Part shown: positions 16,119 to 23,914 of the stretch, piece after piece
Numbering within the stretch: position 1 is the stretch's first letter
How the letters are laid out: the number at the start of each line of letters is the position of its first letter
Assembly (NCBI GenBank): GCA_023428295.1
Contig: JAEYYV010000245.1
Span: forward strand, 1 to 35,303
Source: Pseudomonadota bacterium
Lineage (GTDB): Bacteria > Myxococcota_A > Polyangia > Haliangiales > Haliangiaceae
Reading direction: 5' to 3'
DNA length: 35,303 nucleotides
The notes under the pieces: model-generated
Told to the model about the DNA's origin: nothing
Database searches by the model: none
The model's input: only the letters and a program-made list of their open reading frames with translations
Translations under genes and position numbers: made by a program

Positions 16119-17440
16119 TGCGCCGCCTCGCTCTCGCATTGCTCCTCGTCGGATGCAAGTTCGATCCGCTGCCGCAGCTCGGCGGCGGTGGCGATGGTGG
16201 CCCCACCGGCGACGGCGGCATCGACGCGTGCAGCGGCATCGGCTGCAACATCGAGACGTGCAGCGCCGGCGAGGAGACAACGATCACCGGCACCGTGTTC
16301 ATGCCGAACGGCACGACGCCGCTCGCGAACGTCGACGTGTATGTCCCCAATAGCGATCCGGGACCGATGCCGATGGGCTGCGTGCGGTGCGGACCTCTAC
16401 CGGGCGATCCGATCCGTCACGTGCGCACCGGCGCCGACGGATCGTTTCGCCTCGTCGACGTTCCGGCCGGCGCCGACATCCCGCTCGTGATCACGATCGG
16501 AAAGTGGCGTCGACAGATCGTGATCCCACAGGTGAACGAGTGCGAGATCACGGACCTCCCACGAGCCGAGACGCGGTTGCCGAAGAACCGCACCGAAGGT
16601 GACATGCCACGGCTCGCGCTCGTCACGGGGCAAGCCGATGCGCTCGAGTGTGTCGTACGCCGGATCGGCATCGACGACGCCGAGTTCGGCGTCATCGGCG
16701 GGTCAGAGCCCGTGCACATGTTCGCCGGCCCGGGTGCCGCGAACCGCCTTCTCAGCGGCACCATGTTCCCCACTCCGCAGACATTGTGGGGCTCGCTCCC
16801 GACGCTCGCCCCCTACGATGCGGTGCTCCTCTCGTGCGACGGGAATACGAATCCTGGGTCGAAGACGCAGGCGATGATGGACGCGATGAAGGCGTACGCC
16901 GATGGTGGCGGACGCATCTTCGCGATGCACTTTCACAGCATCTGGATCGGCGGCGAGATCGATAACCCGAACCACGCGCCCGCGGTGTGGCGCGACTTGG
17001 CTCTCTTCGACACGGGGACGCTCATGCCGAGCGCCCTGTCGATCACGACGACAACCCCGCAAGGCCAGAGGTTCGCAGACTGGCAAGAGGCCGTCGTTCC
17101 GGGATCGATGGGTCGCGTTAGCTTCGTCGGAGGCTCGGGCCGCAGCACGGTGTCCTCCGTCCGCGACACCACCAATGTCCTCGAGTACGCGAAGGTGGCG
17201 ACGGCCTCTCCCGCGGGCGGGCGCACGCAGCTGTTCTCGTTCGACACGCCGGTCGAGTCCCCCGAAGCGAACCGCTGTGGGCGCGTGATGTTCTCCGACA
17301 TGCACCAGGGTGCGTTCGTCGAATCCAGACAGGCGGTCCCGTTCCCGAGCGGGTGCGGCAGCCAGCCGCTCACCCCGCAGGATCACGCGCTCACGTACAT
17401 GCTGTTCGAGCTGCAGAGCTGCGTCGGAGCGCCGCCCTGA
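16118..17440 (+). CDS. Lipoprotein with carboxypeptidase-regulatory-like and ThuA/glutamine-amidotransferase-like domains
   Basis: A 440-residue predicted lipoprotein, lipobox LVGC with Cys13, followed by a Gly/Asp-rich linker. Residues about 50-150 look like a carboxypeptidase-regulatory Ig-like domain (TITGTVFMPNGTTPLANVDVYVP, GADGSFRLVDVPAG). The second half resembles ThuA/class-I amidotransferase folds used as binding domains (YDAVLLSCDGNTNPG, KAYADGGGRIFAMHFHSIWI). Several conserved-looking cysteines occur. The ATG overlaps the preceding TGA by one base, with GGAGG 9 bases upstream, so it is translationally coupled to the TPR/PEGA-like gene. It converges with an FAD oxidoreductase gene 18 bases away. 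Function is inferred only as an outer-membrane or periplasmic component of the kinase operon. Confidence 0.82.
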   Translation: MRRLALALLLVGCKFDPLPQLGGGGDGGPTGDGGIDACSGIGCNIETCSAGEETTITGTVFMPNGTTPLANVDVYVPNSDPGPMPMGCVRCGPLPGDPIRHVRTGADGSFRLVDVPAGADIPLVITIGKWRRQIVIPQVNECEITDLPRAETRLPKNRTEGDMPRLALVTGQADALECVVRRIGIDDAEFGVIGGSEPVHMFAGPGAANRLLSGTMFPTPQTLWGSLPTLAPYDAVLLSCDGNTNPGSKTQAMMDAMKAYADGGGRIFAMHFHSIWIGGEIDNPNHAPAVWRDLALFDTGTLMPSALSITTTTPQGQRFADWQEAVVPGSMGRVSFVGGSGRSTVSSVRDTTNVLEYAKVATASPAGGRTQLFSFDTPVESPEANRCGRVMFSDMHQGAFVESRQAVPFPSGCGSQPLTPQDHALTYMLFELQSCVGAPP

Positions 17441-17458
17441 ACCTTCCGGAATGATCGG

Positions 17459-18466
17459 TCACGCACCGATCGCATCGGCGACGCTCTCGCCGACCGCCGC
17501 CGATGCCGTCGCCCCGTGACCGCCGAGCCCCGCCGCCCACACGAGCCACGGGCGCTGCGGATCGCGACCGAGACGCATCGTGCGATCCGGCGTGAACGAA
17601 CGCTGACACGCCCACGCGCGCTTGATGGGGCGGCCGTCCCACTCGGGTGCGGCGCGGCCGAGGATCGCGCGCAACGCGCTCGTACCGATCTCGTCGGGAT
17701 GCGCGTCGCCGGGCGGCTCGCGCGACGCATCGCAGACGGAGACAAGCACACCATCTGCGTCGGTGCGCGCGTACAGCTCCTGTCGCCCGAGATGCCAGAT
17801 CCACGGCGCATCGCTGCGCGACGTCGCTTCGAGGACAAACAGGTGGCGCTTGAACACGTCGAGCGGCGGCTCGCGGAACAGCGATCCGGCCCACGCGCCC
17901 GATGCATCGACGACATAGCGCGCCTCGATCGTTCCGCGCGTGGTCATCACCTGCGCGCCGATGCCGCCGGGCTCCACGTGCGAGACACCGCACCCGAGCT
18001 CGATCCGCGCGCTCTGTGCGTAGAGCTGCAGCAGCACCTTCACGTCGATGACACCGTCGGTCTGCACGAACAAGCCGGAGCTCGTGAGGACCTGGTCGAG
18101 CTCGCTCCAGTAGCCGAGGACGGCGTCGCGATCGAGCGGATGCACCGCGAGGCCATGACCTGCCGCGCGCGCGGAGTACGCCTCTGCGAGCGCGGGATCG
18201 TCGAAGCCGAGCACGCCGCTCGTCGGGATCCACGCCGCCGACAGCTCGGTGCGCAACATCGCGGCGCCGCGGATCGTGAGCGCCGTGGTCGCATCGTCCT
18301 CGGCGAGCTGGCGACCGAGGCCCGCGCCGCGGCCGCTCGCGTACCGGCCGAGCGAGCTCTCGCGCTCCAGCACGAGGGCGTTCACGCCGCGCCGGCCAAG
18401 CGCCCATGCGGTCGCGAGTCCAGCGAATCCGCCGCCGATGATCGCGACGTCAACGCTCGCGGGCAT
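17459..18466 (-). CDS. DAO-type FAD-dependent oxidoreductase
   Basis: A 335-residue protein of the glycine/D-amino-acid oxidase family. The N-terminal Rossmann motif IIGGGFAGLATAWALGRRG (residues 9-27) ends in an acidic residue of LVLERE for ribose binding. The middle has the family's substrate domain, with GYWSELDQVLTSSGLFVQTDGVIDV and VVDASGAWAG. The C-terminal GLGGHGATASAAVGE forms the second FAD-contacting loop. Likely substrates are amino acids or sarcosine-like amines, but this cannot be told from sequence. The start is ATG 18466 with GGCGG upstream, because earlier codons extend into the divergent promoter. A TGCTACAAG element lies 12 bases upstream of the ATG. No membrane segment is present, so it is cytoplasmic. 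Confidence 0.9.
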   Translation of the reverse strand: MPASVDVAIIGGGFAGLATAWALGRRGVNALVLERESSLGRYASGRGAGLGRQLAEDDATTALTIRGAAMLRTELSAAWIPTSGVLGFDDPALAEAYSARAAGHGLAVHPLDRDAVLGYWSELDQVLTSSGLFVQTDGVIDVKVLLQLYAQSARIELGCGVSHVEPGGIGAQVMTTRGTIEARYVVDASGAWAGSLFREPPLDVFKRHLFVLEATSRSDAPWIWHLGRQELYARTDADGVLVSVCDASREPPGDAHPDEIGTSALRAILGRAAPEWDGRPIKRAWACQRSFTPDRTMRLGRDPQRPWLVWAAGLGGHGATASAAVGESVADAIGA

Positions 18467-18478
18467 CGACACGGCCGC

Positions 18479-18487
18479 CTTGTAGCA
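18479..18487 (-). promoter_or_regulatory. Extended -10 element TGCTACAAG of the FAD oxidoreductase gene
   Basis: On the minus strand TGCTACAAG ends 12 bases before ATG 18466, and the same nine bases precede the DNA methyltransferase gene (26787-26795). It predicts a leader of only about 5 bases. No clear -35 is visible. Confidence 0.45.
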
Positions 18488-18555
18488 CACACCGCGATCG
18501 CGGATACGTCGACCCGTTGACCACGCACGCTGGCTGTGCAGACTCTCACCATCCA

Positions 18556-18783
18556 ATGCCGCGGCTGACCAGGATCGACTCGGGTGACGACATCGGAACG
18601 ATCACCGACGCACAGCTGAAGTTCTTGAAGGACCAGCTCGAGAACGACGACGACGAGGACCACTACGTGATCAACGCCGAGACGCTCGAGCTGTTGTCCG
18701 ATAACGGTGGGGAGCCCGAGTTCTTGGCCATGCTCGAGAAGGCCCTCGGTGACGACGATTCGATGGACATCGCCTGGGACTGA
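18556..18783 (+). CDS. Small acidic conserved-looking protein
   Basis: A 75-residue protein, very rich in Asp and Glu, starting at ATG 18556 (MPRLTRIDSGDDIGTITDAQ). It has a short amphipathic stretch ITDAQLKFLKDQLEND, a tyrosine-containing turn (DEDHYVINAETLELL) and a C-terminal EFLAMLEKALGDDDSMDIAWD. There is no signal peptide or membrane segment. It resembles small conserved proteins I have seen in myxobacteria, but I cannot name a family. It is divergent from the oxidoreductase gene over 89 bases; TTGACC at 18517-18522 could be a -35. The length and composition are coherent with a real gene rather than a shadow frame. Confidence 0.7.
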   Translation: MPRLTRIDSGDDIGTITDAQLKFLKDQLENDDDEDHYVINAETLELLSDNGGEPEFLAMLEKALGDDDSMDIAWD

Positions 18784-18913
18784 GACCCGGCAGCCTCCGC
18801 TGATCTGGCTCTGCTAGCGGCCACCGGCAACTGGGGCTTCCTGGTTGCGGGGCCTGATCTCGCGGGCTTGGCCGCAATTATCGGCGGCATGAAGCGTGCT
18901 CCACGCAGCCCAC

Positions 18914-20560
18914 ATGAAGCGCTGCCTCGCACCGTTCCTCGCCGCCGCGGCCCTCGCCGCTCCCGCCTGCGCCGTAGATGACGATGTCTACGACGGCGAG
19001 GAGGTGAAGTCCGAGGACGGCAAGGCCGACACGAGCGCGCTCGCCGTGTTCGTCGACTTCGAGTTCGAGGGCACGGTCCTCGTCGACTCGAGCTGGAACG
19101 ATACGGCCACCGTGCAGGACCACCTGCTCTACACGGTCGGTCACCTGAACTGGGACAACTCGGTCGGTCGCGTCGACAAGGCGGTCATCTCGAACGTCAC
19201 GAAGCGCACCGTGAACGGCAAGACCGAGGTGAAGTACAAGGCGAAGCTTCCGGTCGCGTGGGGCAAGCGCAACGCGATCCCCAACACGTACGAGCTCATT
19301 CTCCCGAAGGACATCTCCTACGCGGGCGCCGCTGCCTTCGCGACCAAGTACGGCCACGACTGCGTCGACTTCGGAGCGCACGACGTCGATGCCGGCTCGA
19401 TGTTCTATTACTACCGCCCGAAGGCCACGCGCTGCCGTATCGACGACGCCGATGTCGTTCGCCTGCAGGCGACCGTGTCTCCGTCGCCGAGCCAGACCTC
19501 GGGCAAGTACCCCGAGTACGACAAGGTCTGGGAGGACGGCGAGCTTCGCGTCGTCGCCATCTTCGGCAAGTACGAGGACGGCGCGACCACGTCGTCGGAC
19601 GCCGGCATCGCCGCGTACAACGCGTTCGCCGGCGCCATGAAGAGCGAGCTCGCGAACCGCAACCTGACCACGGTCCCCGCATCGGTCCCGTCGAGCCCCG
19701 GCGTCGGTACGCCCGACATCGAGTTCAACGCGACGCTGTCCGACGGAAAGAAGGTCAAGGTCGTCGCGCTCCTCACGGATAACGTGACCACCGGTCTCTC
19801 GCAGCCCGCGTTCCGCGCTCGCTACGAAGCGCTGTCGTCGCGGGCGGACTACATCGTCTATAACGGTCACGCCGGTCTCGGTACCAACGTCCGCGCGCTC
19901 GCGCAGCGTGGCAAGTGGGTCGCTGGCCAGTACGTCGTGGTCTACATGAACGGCTGCGACACGTTCGCGTACATCGACGACGCGCTGTTCACGTCGCACA
20001 AGGCGGTCAACCCCGACGACACGACCGGCTACAAGTACATCGACATCATCAACAACGCGATGCCCGCGTTCTTCCACTCGATGACGGGCGCGACGATGTC
20101 GATCTTCCGCGGCCTCCTCGCGCACGACAACCCGAAGACGTACGAGGAGATGTTCCGCGGCGTCGACAGCCAGCAGATCGTCCTCGTCACCGGCGAGCAG
20201 GACAACACGTACGTCCCCGGTGGTGGTGGCACGACGCCGCCGCCCGCGACGTGGGGCGGCATCTCGGAGACCGGATCGGTCAACAAGGGTGACATCAAGC
20301 GCTGGACGACTCCGACGCTCGCCGCTGGCAAGTACGAGTTCGCCATCACGCGCCCGAGCGGTGTCACCACCGGCGACGCCGACCTCTACGTCCGCATCGG
20401 TCGCGACGCGACGGCCACCGAGTACACCTGCCGTCCGTACAAGACCGGCTCGAACGAGAGCTGCACCATCGATCTGCCCGCGCCCGCGCAGGTGTTTGTC
20501 CAGGTTCGCGGTTACTCGACGGGCGCCTCCAAGTTCACGCTCGTCGGTCGCACGCTGTAG
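18914..20560 (+). CDS. Predicted caspase-fold lipoprotein with C-terminal PPC domain
   Basis: A 548-residue predicted lipoprotein; the signal peptide ends in APAC (Cys19), then an acidic linker containing EDGKADT. The central part has a strand ending in NGHAG (H319) and, 29 residues on, a strand ending in NGC (VVVYMNGCDTFAY, C348). This His-Cys arrangement is that of clan CD peptidases (gingipain C25, clostripain C11, caspases). The last 100 residues are a pre-peptidase C-terminal (PPC) domain: DADLYVRIG, EYTCRPYKTGSNESCTI. Together they suggest a surface or secreted cysteine peptidase, or a catalytically altered relative. ATG 18914 is chosen because it gives a compact signal peptide. ATG 18889 opens another, short frame. 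A strong hairpin follows the stop. The catalytic assignment is inference. Confidence 0.8.
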   Translation: MKRCLAPFLAAAALAAPACAVDDDVYDGEEVKSEDGKADTSALAVFVDFEFEGTVLVDSSWNDTATVQDHLLYTVGHLNWDNSVGRVDKAVISNVTKRTVNGKTEVKYKAKLPVAWGKRNAIPNTYELILPKDISYAGAAAFATKYGHDCVDFGAHDVDAGSMFYYYRPKATRCRIDDADVVRLQATVSPSPSQTSGKYPEYDKVWEDGELRVVAIFGKYEDGATTSSDAGIAAYNAFAGAMKSELANRNLTTVPASVPSSPGVGTPDIEFNATLSDGKKVKVVALLTDNVTTGLSQPAFRARYEALSSRADYIVYNGHAGLGTNVRALAQRGKWVAGQYVVVYMNGCDTFAYIDDALFTSHKAVNPDDTTGYKYIDIINNAMPAFFHSMTGATMSIFRGLLAHDNPKTYEEMFRGVDSQQIVLVTGEQDNTYVPGGGGTTPPPATWGGISETGSVNKGDIKRWTTPTLAAGKYEFAITRPSGVTTGDADLYVRIGRDATATEYTCRPYKTGSNESCTIDLPAPAQVFVQVRGYSTGASKFTLVGRTL

Positions 20561-20584
20561 TTCACTCCCTAGTTTGTCTTAGAA

Positions 20585-20620
20585 GCGCGGCCCGAGAGGA
20601 TATGGTCCTAAGGGCCGCGC
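20585..20620 (+). terminator. Strong hairpin terminator after the caspase-like gene
   Basis: GCGCGGCCC (20585-20593) pairs perfectly with GGGCCGCGC (20612-20620). Inside the loop AGGA (20597-20600) and TCCT (20606-20609) also pair. A TTT occurs a few bases later. It lies 25 bases after the TAG at 20560. Confidence 0.7.
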
Positions 20621-20654
20621 GGTAGTTTCGGGCTACGGGCTCGGTGTTGCGCGC

Positions 20655-20660
20655 TATCAC
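20655..20660 (+). promoter_or_regulatory. -10-like TATCAC before the TonB-C-like gene
   Basis: TATCAC, preceded by GCGC, ends 6 bases before GTG 20667. This again fits a leaderless start. No -35 was recognised. Confidence 0.35.
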
Positions 20661-20666
20661 TAGAGC

Positions 20667-21725
20667 GTGCGGTTCGCGTTGCTCGCGCTGCTGATCCCGT
20701 CACTGGCGTTCGCCGACGGCGCGAGCCTCGTGCGCGCGATGAAGCGACACGACGCGAAGGCGATCGCCGCGCAGCTGGAGACTCCGCTCGCGTACGACGC
20801 GTGGTTCCCCGATGCCGCGTGCGCGAAGCGTTTCCCGGGCGGCGTGCTGCAGACCCGCGATCGCGCCGCGTTCGCGCGCTGCTTCGTGAAGCTCGTGCCG
20901 CAGCTCTCGACGCGAACGTCGTCGGCGCCCGGCGGCGTCGTCGTCACCGTCGAGCCGGGCATCGAGCTCGAGGTCATGATCGGCGACGGTCGCGTGAAGC
21001 GCATCGGCCTCGCGGGTGCCCTCGATCGTAGCTCGACACCGATGCTCACCGCGCAGGCATTCGAGGCGCTCCGCACGGCGGGCACCACGCTGCTCGACGA
21101 TGCAGTGCGCGCCGAGCTCGAGAGCGAGCTCGGCAAGTCCAACCCGACGAGCGCGTGGATCCGCACGTGTCTCGACGAGACCGGCAACGCCACGCGCGAC
21201 ATCGCGACCGCGTCCACGCCGAAGACTGGCGAGGTGTTCCTGCGCGCCACCCGAGACTGGGCGTTCCGTCCGTTCGTGCTCCGCAAGGTGCCGATGCGCG
21301 CGTGCTCGATGTCGCTGCTCACGTTTCCGTCGAGCAAGGCACCCACGATCGAGACGCTGCCGCGCCACGGTGCATCGCGCGTGGCGGCCTACAACTTCGA
21401 GGACGATCTCGATCTGATCTCGCAAGAGCTACCGACCATCGCCACGCTCCACGCGACCGAGCTCGAAGCACTCGCGCTCGCGCCGCTCGATCCCAAGCCC
21501 GCCACGCACGCGCAGCTCTCGGTCACGGCGCCCGATCGCGTGTCGAAGATCAACGTGTGCATCTCCGAGAAGGGCGACGTGCGAAACGTCGTCGTGATGG
21601 GTCAGAACCCGGGGGACCGCGACCGCGCGAAGAAGATCTGGCGGTGGAAGCGATTCACGCCGTACGTCGCGAAGGGCGTCGCCACCTCGGCGTGCGCGCT
21701 GCTCTCGTTCGTGGTCACGCCTTAG
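20667..21725 (+). CDS. Exported protein with two TonB-C/AgmX-like segments
   Basis: A 352-residue exported protein: signal peptide MRFALLALLIPSLAFA-D. An N-terminal helical/alpha-beta part with two Cys (DAACAKRF, ARCFVK) is followed by two segments that look like TonB-C or AgmX C-terminal domains. The first is IRTCLDETGNATRDI to WAFRPFVLRKVPMRACSMSLLTF. The second is INVCISEKGDVRNVVVMGQ to WRWKRFTPYVAKGVATSACALLSFVV. Each carries a Cys pair. In TonB-like proteins this fold contacts periplasmic or outer-membrane partners, but no membrane anchor is present here. GTG 20667 is the only start that preserves the signal peptide. The stop overlaps the convergent flippase stop by three bases (TTAG shared). 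Function unknown. Confidence 0.75.
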   Translation: MRFALLALLIPSLAFADGASLVRAMKRHDAKAIAAQLETPLAYDAWFPDAACAKRFPGGVLQTRDRAAFARCFVKLVPQLSTRTSSAPGGVVVTVEPGIELEVMIGDGRVKRIGLAGALDRSSTPMLTAQAFEALRTAGTTLLDDAVRAELESELGKSNPTSAWIRTCLDETGNATRDIATASTPKTGEVFLRATRDWAFRPFVLRKVPMRACSMSLLTFPSSKAPTIETLPRHGASRVAAYNFEDDLDLISQELPTIATLHATELEALALAPLDPKPATHAQLSVTAPDRVSKINVCISEKGDVRNVVVMGQNPGDRDRAKKIWRWKRFTPYVAKGVATSACALLSFVVTP

Positions 21726-23182
21726 CCTTTGACGGCGCGCGCGATCGAGCGCGGCGTGATCTTCTGCCACGTCGCGACGAGCCCGAACATCACGATGATC
21801 GACGAGCTCGCCATCGCGACGAGACGCACGACATCGGACGCGTCCGGCAGCGCGTACGACACGACGAACCCGACGGCGAAGCCCGCGAGACAGCACCCGA
21901 CGATGCCCCAGCACGCGCGCAGGTAACGGCCGACCGGCAGGTCGATCGAGTGCGCCACGAGGTACTGCAGCACGCCGAACGCGATCGGATAACCAATGGC
22001 CCACGCGATCGGCACGCTGATGACGCCCGTCGACGGACCGAGCAGCCACGCGGACAACATGAACGAGCCCGGCACCGCCACCGTCGCCGTCACCATGTAG
22101 CGCAGCGTCAGCTCCGGGCGGCCGATGCCGTCGAGCAGCGGCGGCCCCACGAACGCGAGCGCGCGCAGCGTTCCCGCGATGCACAAGACGCGCGTCGCCT
22201 CCACGCATAGCGCGATGTCGTCGGGCGTCCACTTGTTGCTCGCGATGAACAACCGCAGGATCTCGGGAATCGCGAGCCACACCACGACGAGGAACGGCAG
22301 CACCGCGAGCAGGTTCAGGCGCGTGAACGCGAGGAACTGCAGCACGAGCCCTTCGCGATCTGCGCGCAAGCGAGCGAACGCGGGGAACGCGACGTCGATG
22401 ACGACGTTGCTGATCGTCTTCACCGGCTCGAGGACGATGTACAGCGCGAGGTAGTAGATGCCCGCGGCTTCCTTGCCGAACGCGTAGTGAATGATCGGCT
22501 GATCGACGCTCGTGTACAGGCGGAACAGCAGCTGGCTCGCCGCCGTGCGCAGGCCGAACTTCGCGTAGTCGATCACCTCGCGCGGCTTGAACACGAGCTT
22601 GGGGATGAACGGGTGGCGCGCCTGCATGATCACGCCGAACACGAAGGCACGCGTCAGCGCCGCCAGCGTCCAGCACCAGATCGTGAGCCCCAGGGCCGCG
22701 AACACGATTCGCCCGATCGCCTCGGACATATGCGCCGCGATGCGCGCCTTCGCGATGTCGCCAAAGCGCAGCTCCTTGCGAAGCAGCGCGAACGGAATCG
22801 CGTACACGTTCTGGAACACCAACTTGCCGCCGTATGCCACGAGCAGCCACCCGACCACCGGCTCCTTGAGCGTGTAGCCATAGAGCGGCCCGATCAGGAG
22901 CAGCATCAGGAACAGCGCCCCCGAGACGATCATGTTGAACCAGAACACCGTCGAGACGCGCTCGGGGGTGTGATCGTCGCGCTGGATGAGCGCGCTGGTG
23001 ACGCCGAAATCCGCGGCAGTATCCAGAAACACGTAGAACGTCATGGCAGCCGCCGCGATGCCGAGGTCCTCGGTGCCGACCCACAGCGCGATGACGAGCA
23101 GGTACGAGACGATGTCGCCGACGGCGATGATCGCCTGCGCCGCGCCGGCCCAGGCCACACCACGGTTGACCTGCGTCGCCAT
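21722..23182 (-). CDS. Polysaccharide / O-antigen flippase (Wzx-like MATE-MVF family)
   Basis: A 486-residue polytopic membrane protein with about 12-14 hydrophobic segments and short charged loops, starting from ATG 23182 (MATQVNRGVAWAGAAQAI). Family-typical stretches are TFYVFLDTAADFGVTSALIQRDD, LYTSVDQPIIHYAFGKEAAGIYYLALYIVLEPVKTISNVVIDVAFPAFARLRADRE and LAIPEILRLFIASNKW. These match the lipopolysaccharide-biosynthesis WzxC-type exporters, which move undecaprenyl-linked oligosaccharides across the inner membrane. GTG 23212 and GTG 23230 are in-frame alternatives. The gene diverges from a SAM methyltransferase with 69 bases between starts and converges on a TonB-C-like gene with overlapping stops. 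Its substrate cannot be told from sequence. Confidence 0.88.
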   Translation of the reverse strand: MATQVNRGVAWAGAAQAIIAVGDIVSYLLVIALWVGTEDLGIAAAAMTFYVFLDTAADFGVTSALIQRDDHTPERVSTVFWFNMIVSGALFLMLLLIGPLYGYTLKEPVVGWLLVAYGGKLVFQNVYAIPFALLRKELRFGDIAKARIAAHMSEAIGRIVFAALGLTIWCWTLAALTRAFVFGVIMQARHPFIPKLVFKPREVIDYAKFGLRTAASQLLFRLYTSVDQPIIHYAFGKEAAGIYYLALYIVLEPVKTISNVVIDVAFPAFARLRADREGLVLQFLAFTRLNLLAVLPFLVVVWLAIPEILRLFIASNKWTPDDIALCVEATRVLCIAGTLRALAFVGPPLLDGIGRPELTLRYMVTATVAVPGSFMLSAWLLGPSTGVISVPIAWAIGYPIAFGVLQYLVAHSIDLPVGRYLRACWGIVGCCLAGFAVGFVVSYALPDASDVVRLVAMASSSIIVMFGLVATWQKITPRSIARAVKG

Positions 23183-23234
23183 CCGCTTCGGATCAGTAGG
23201 CGCGTCCGCCACGCCTATCGCTGATACCACGCTG

Positions 23235-23243
23235 TGCTAGCTT
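23235..23243 (+). promoter_or_regulatory. Extended -10 element TGCTAGCTT of the methyltransferase gene
   Basis: TGCTAGCTT lies 8 bases upstream of ATG 23252, in the 69-base gap between divergent genes. It fits the TGCTAnnnT pattern seen before several genes here. Confidence 0.4.
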
Positions 23244-23251
23244 GCGCGCTG

Positions 23252-23914
23252 ATGGCCGATGTCGAGCGTGCAGTTCAGGTGGCGCCCGAGCACTACGACT
23301 TCGAGCGCTACGACGACCGCGAGCGCTGGATGTCCTACTGGCACCAGATCCGCAACGTCCTCGCGGTGCGCCCGCGGACGGTCCTCGAGATCGGCCCCGG
23401 CTCGGGCGTCTTTCGAGGCTACCTCCAGCGCGCGGGCATCGACGTCAAGACGCTCGACATCGACGCGACCCGCGGTGTGGACTACGTCGCCGATCTCACC
23501 CGGCTCGACGAGACGCTGCCCCAAGGGCTCACCTTCGACGCGATCTGCGCGTTCCAGGTCCTCGAGCACCTGCCGCTCTCGGAGCTCGACAACTGCCTCG
23601 CCGGCATCGCGCGCCGCTCGAACCAGCACGTGTTCATCTCGCTGCCCTACCGCGGCCTCCACCTGCGCTGGGCGCTGTGGTGGGGGGACTGGCACATAAA
23701 CCTGGGCCACAAGTTCATGCTGCCGTGGCGCCACAAGCCGTGCCCCGAGCACCACTGGGAGCTCGGCTACCCGCTCACCGCACGCAAGATCACGAAGCGG
23801 CTCGCGGCGCACTTCGACGTCGTGTCGCGCGGCTTCATCCCCGAGAACCCGTATCACTACACGTGGCACCTGCGCACGCGCGGCCAGCTCAGCGACGGTT
23901 CCGGCCCACGCTGA
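23252..23914 (+). CDS. Class I SAM-dependent methyltransferase
   Basis: A 220-residue methyltransferase of the Methyltransf_11/23 type. Motif I is VLEIGPGSG (44-52), followed by an acidic ribose-binding residue in VKTLDIDA, and the post-I block FDAICAFQVLEHLPLSELDN. There is no signal peptide or membrane segment. The C-terminal half (RGLHLRWALWWGDWHINLGHKF, HHWELGYPLTARKIT) resembles methyltransferases found in polysaccharide or glycan gene clusters, in keeping with the flippase alongside. ATG 23252 starts the protein as MADVERAVQ. The 3' end overlaps the convergent CDP-alcohol gene by 26 bases. The acceptor substrate is unknown; a sugar or lipid intermediate is an inference from context. Confidence 0.88.
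   Translation: MADVERAVQVAPEHYDFERYDDRERWMSYWHQIRNVLAVRPRTVLEIGPGSGVFRGYLQRAGIDVKTLDIDATRGVDYVADLTRLDETLPQGLTFDAICAFQVLEHLPLSELDNCLAGIARRSNQHVFISLPYRGLHLRWALWWGDWHINLGHKFMLPWRHKPCPEHHWELGYPLTARKITKRLAAHFDVVSRGFIPENPYHYTWHLRTRGQLSDGSGPR

Noticed and set aside
18889..18981. ATG 18889 as start of a short gene or of the caspase-like gene
   Set aside because: It opens a different frame of about 30 Arg/Pro-rich residues that ends at a stop; ATG 18914 gives the signal peptide.
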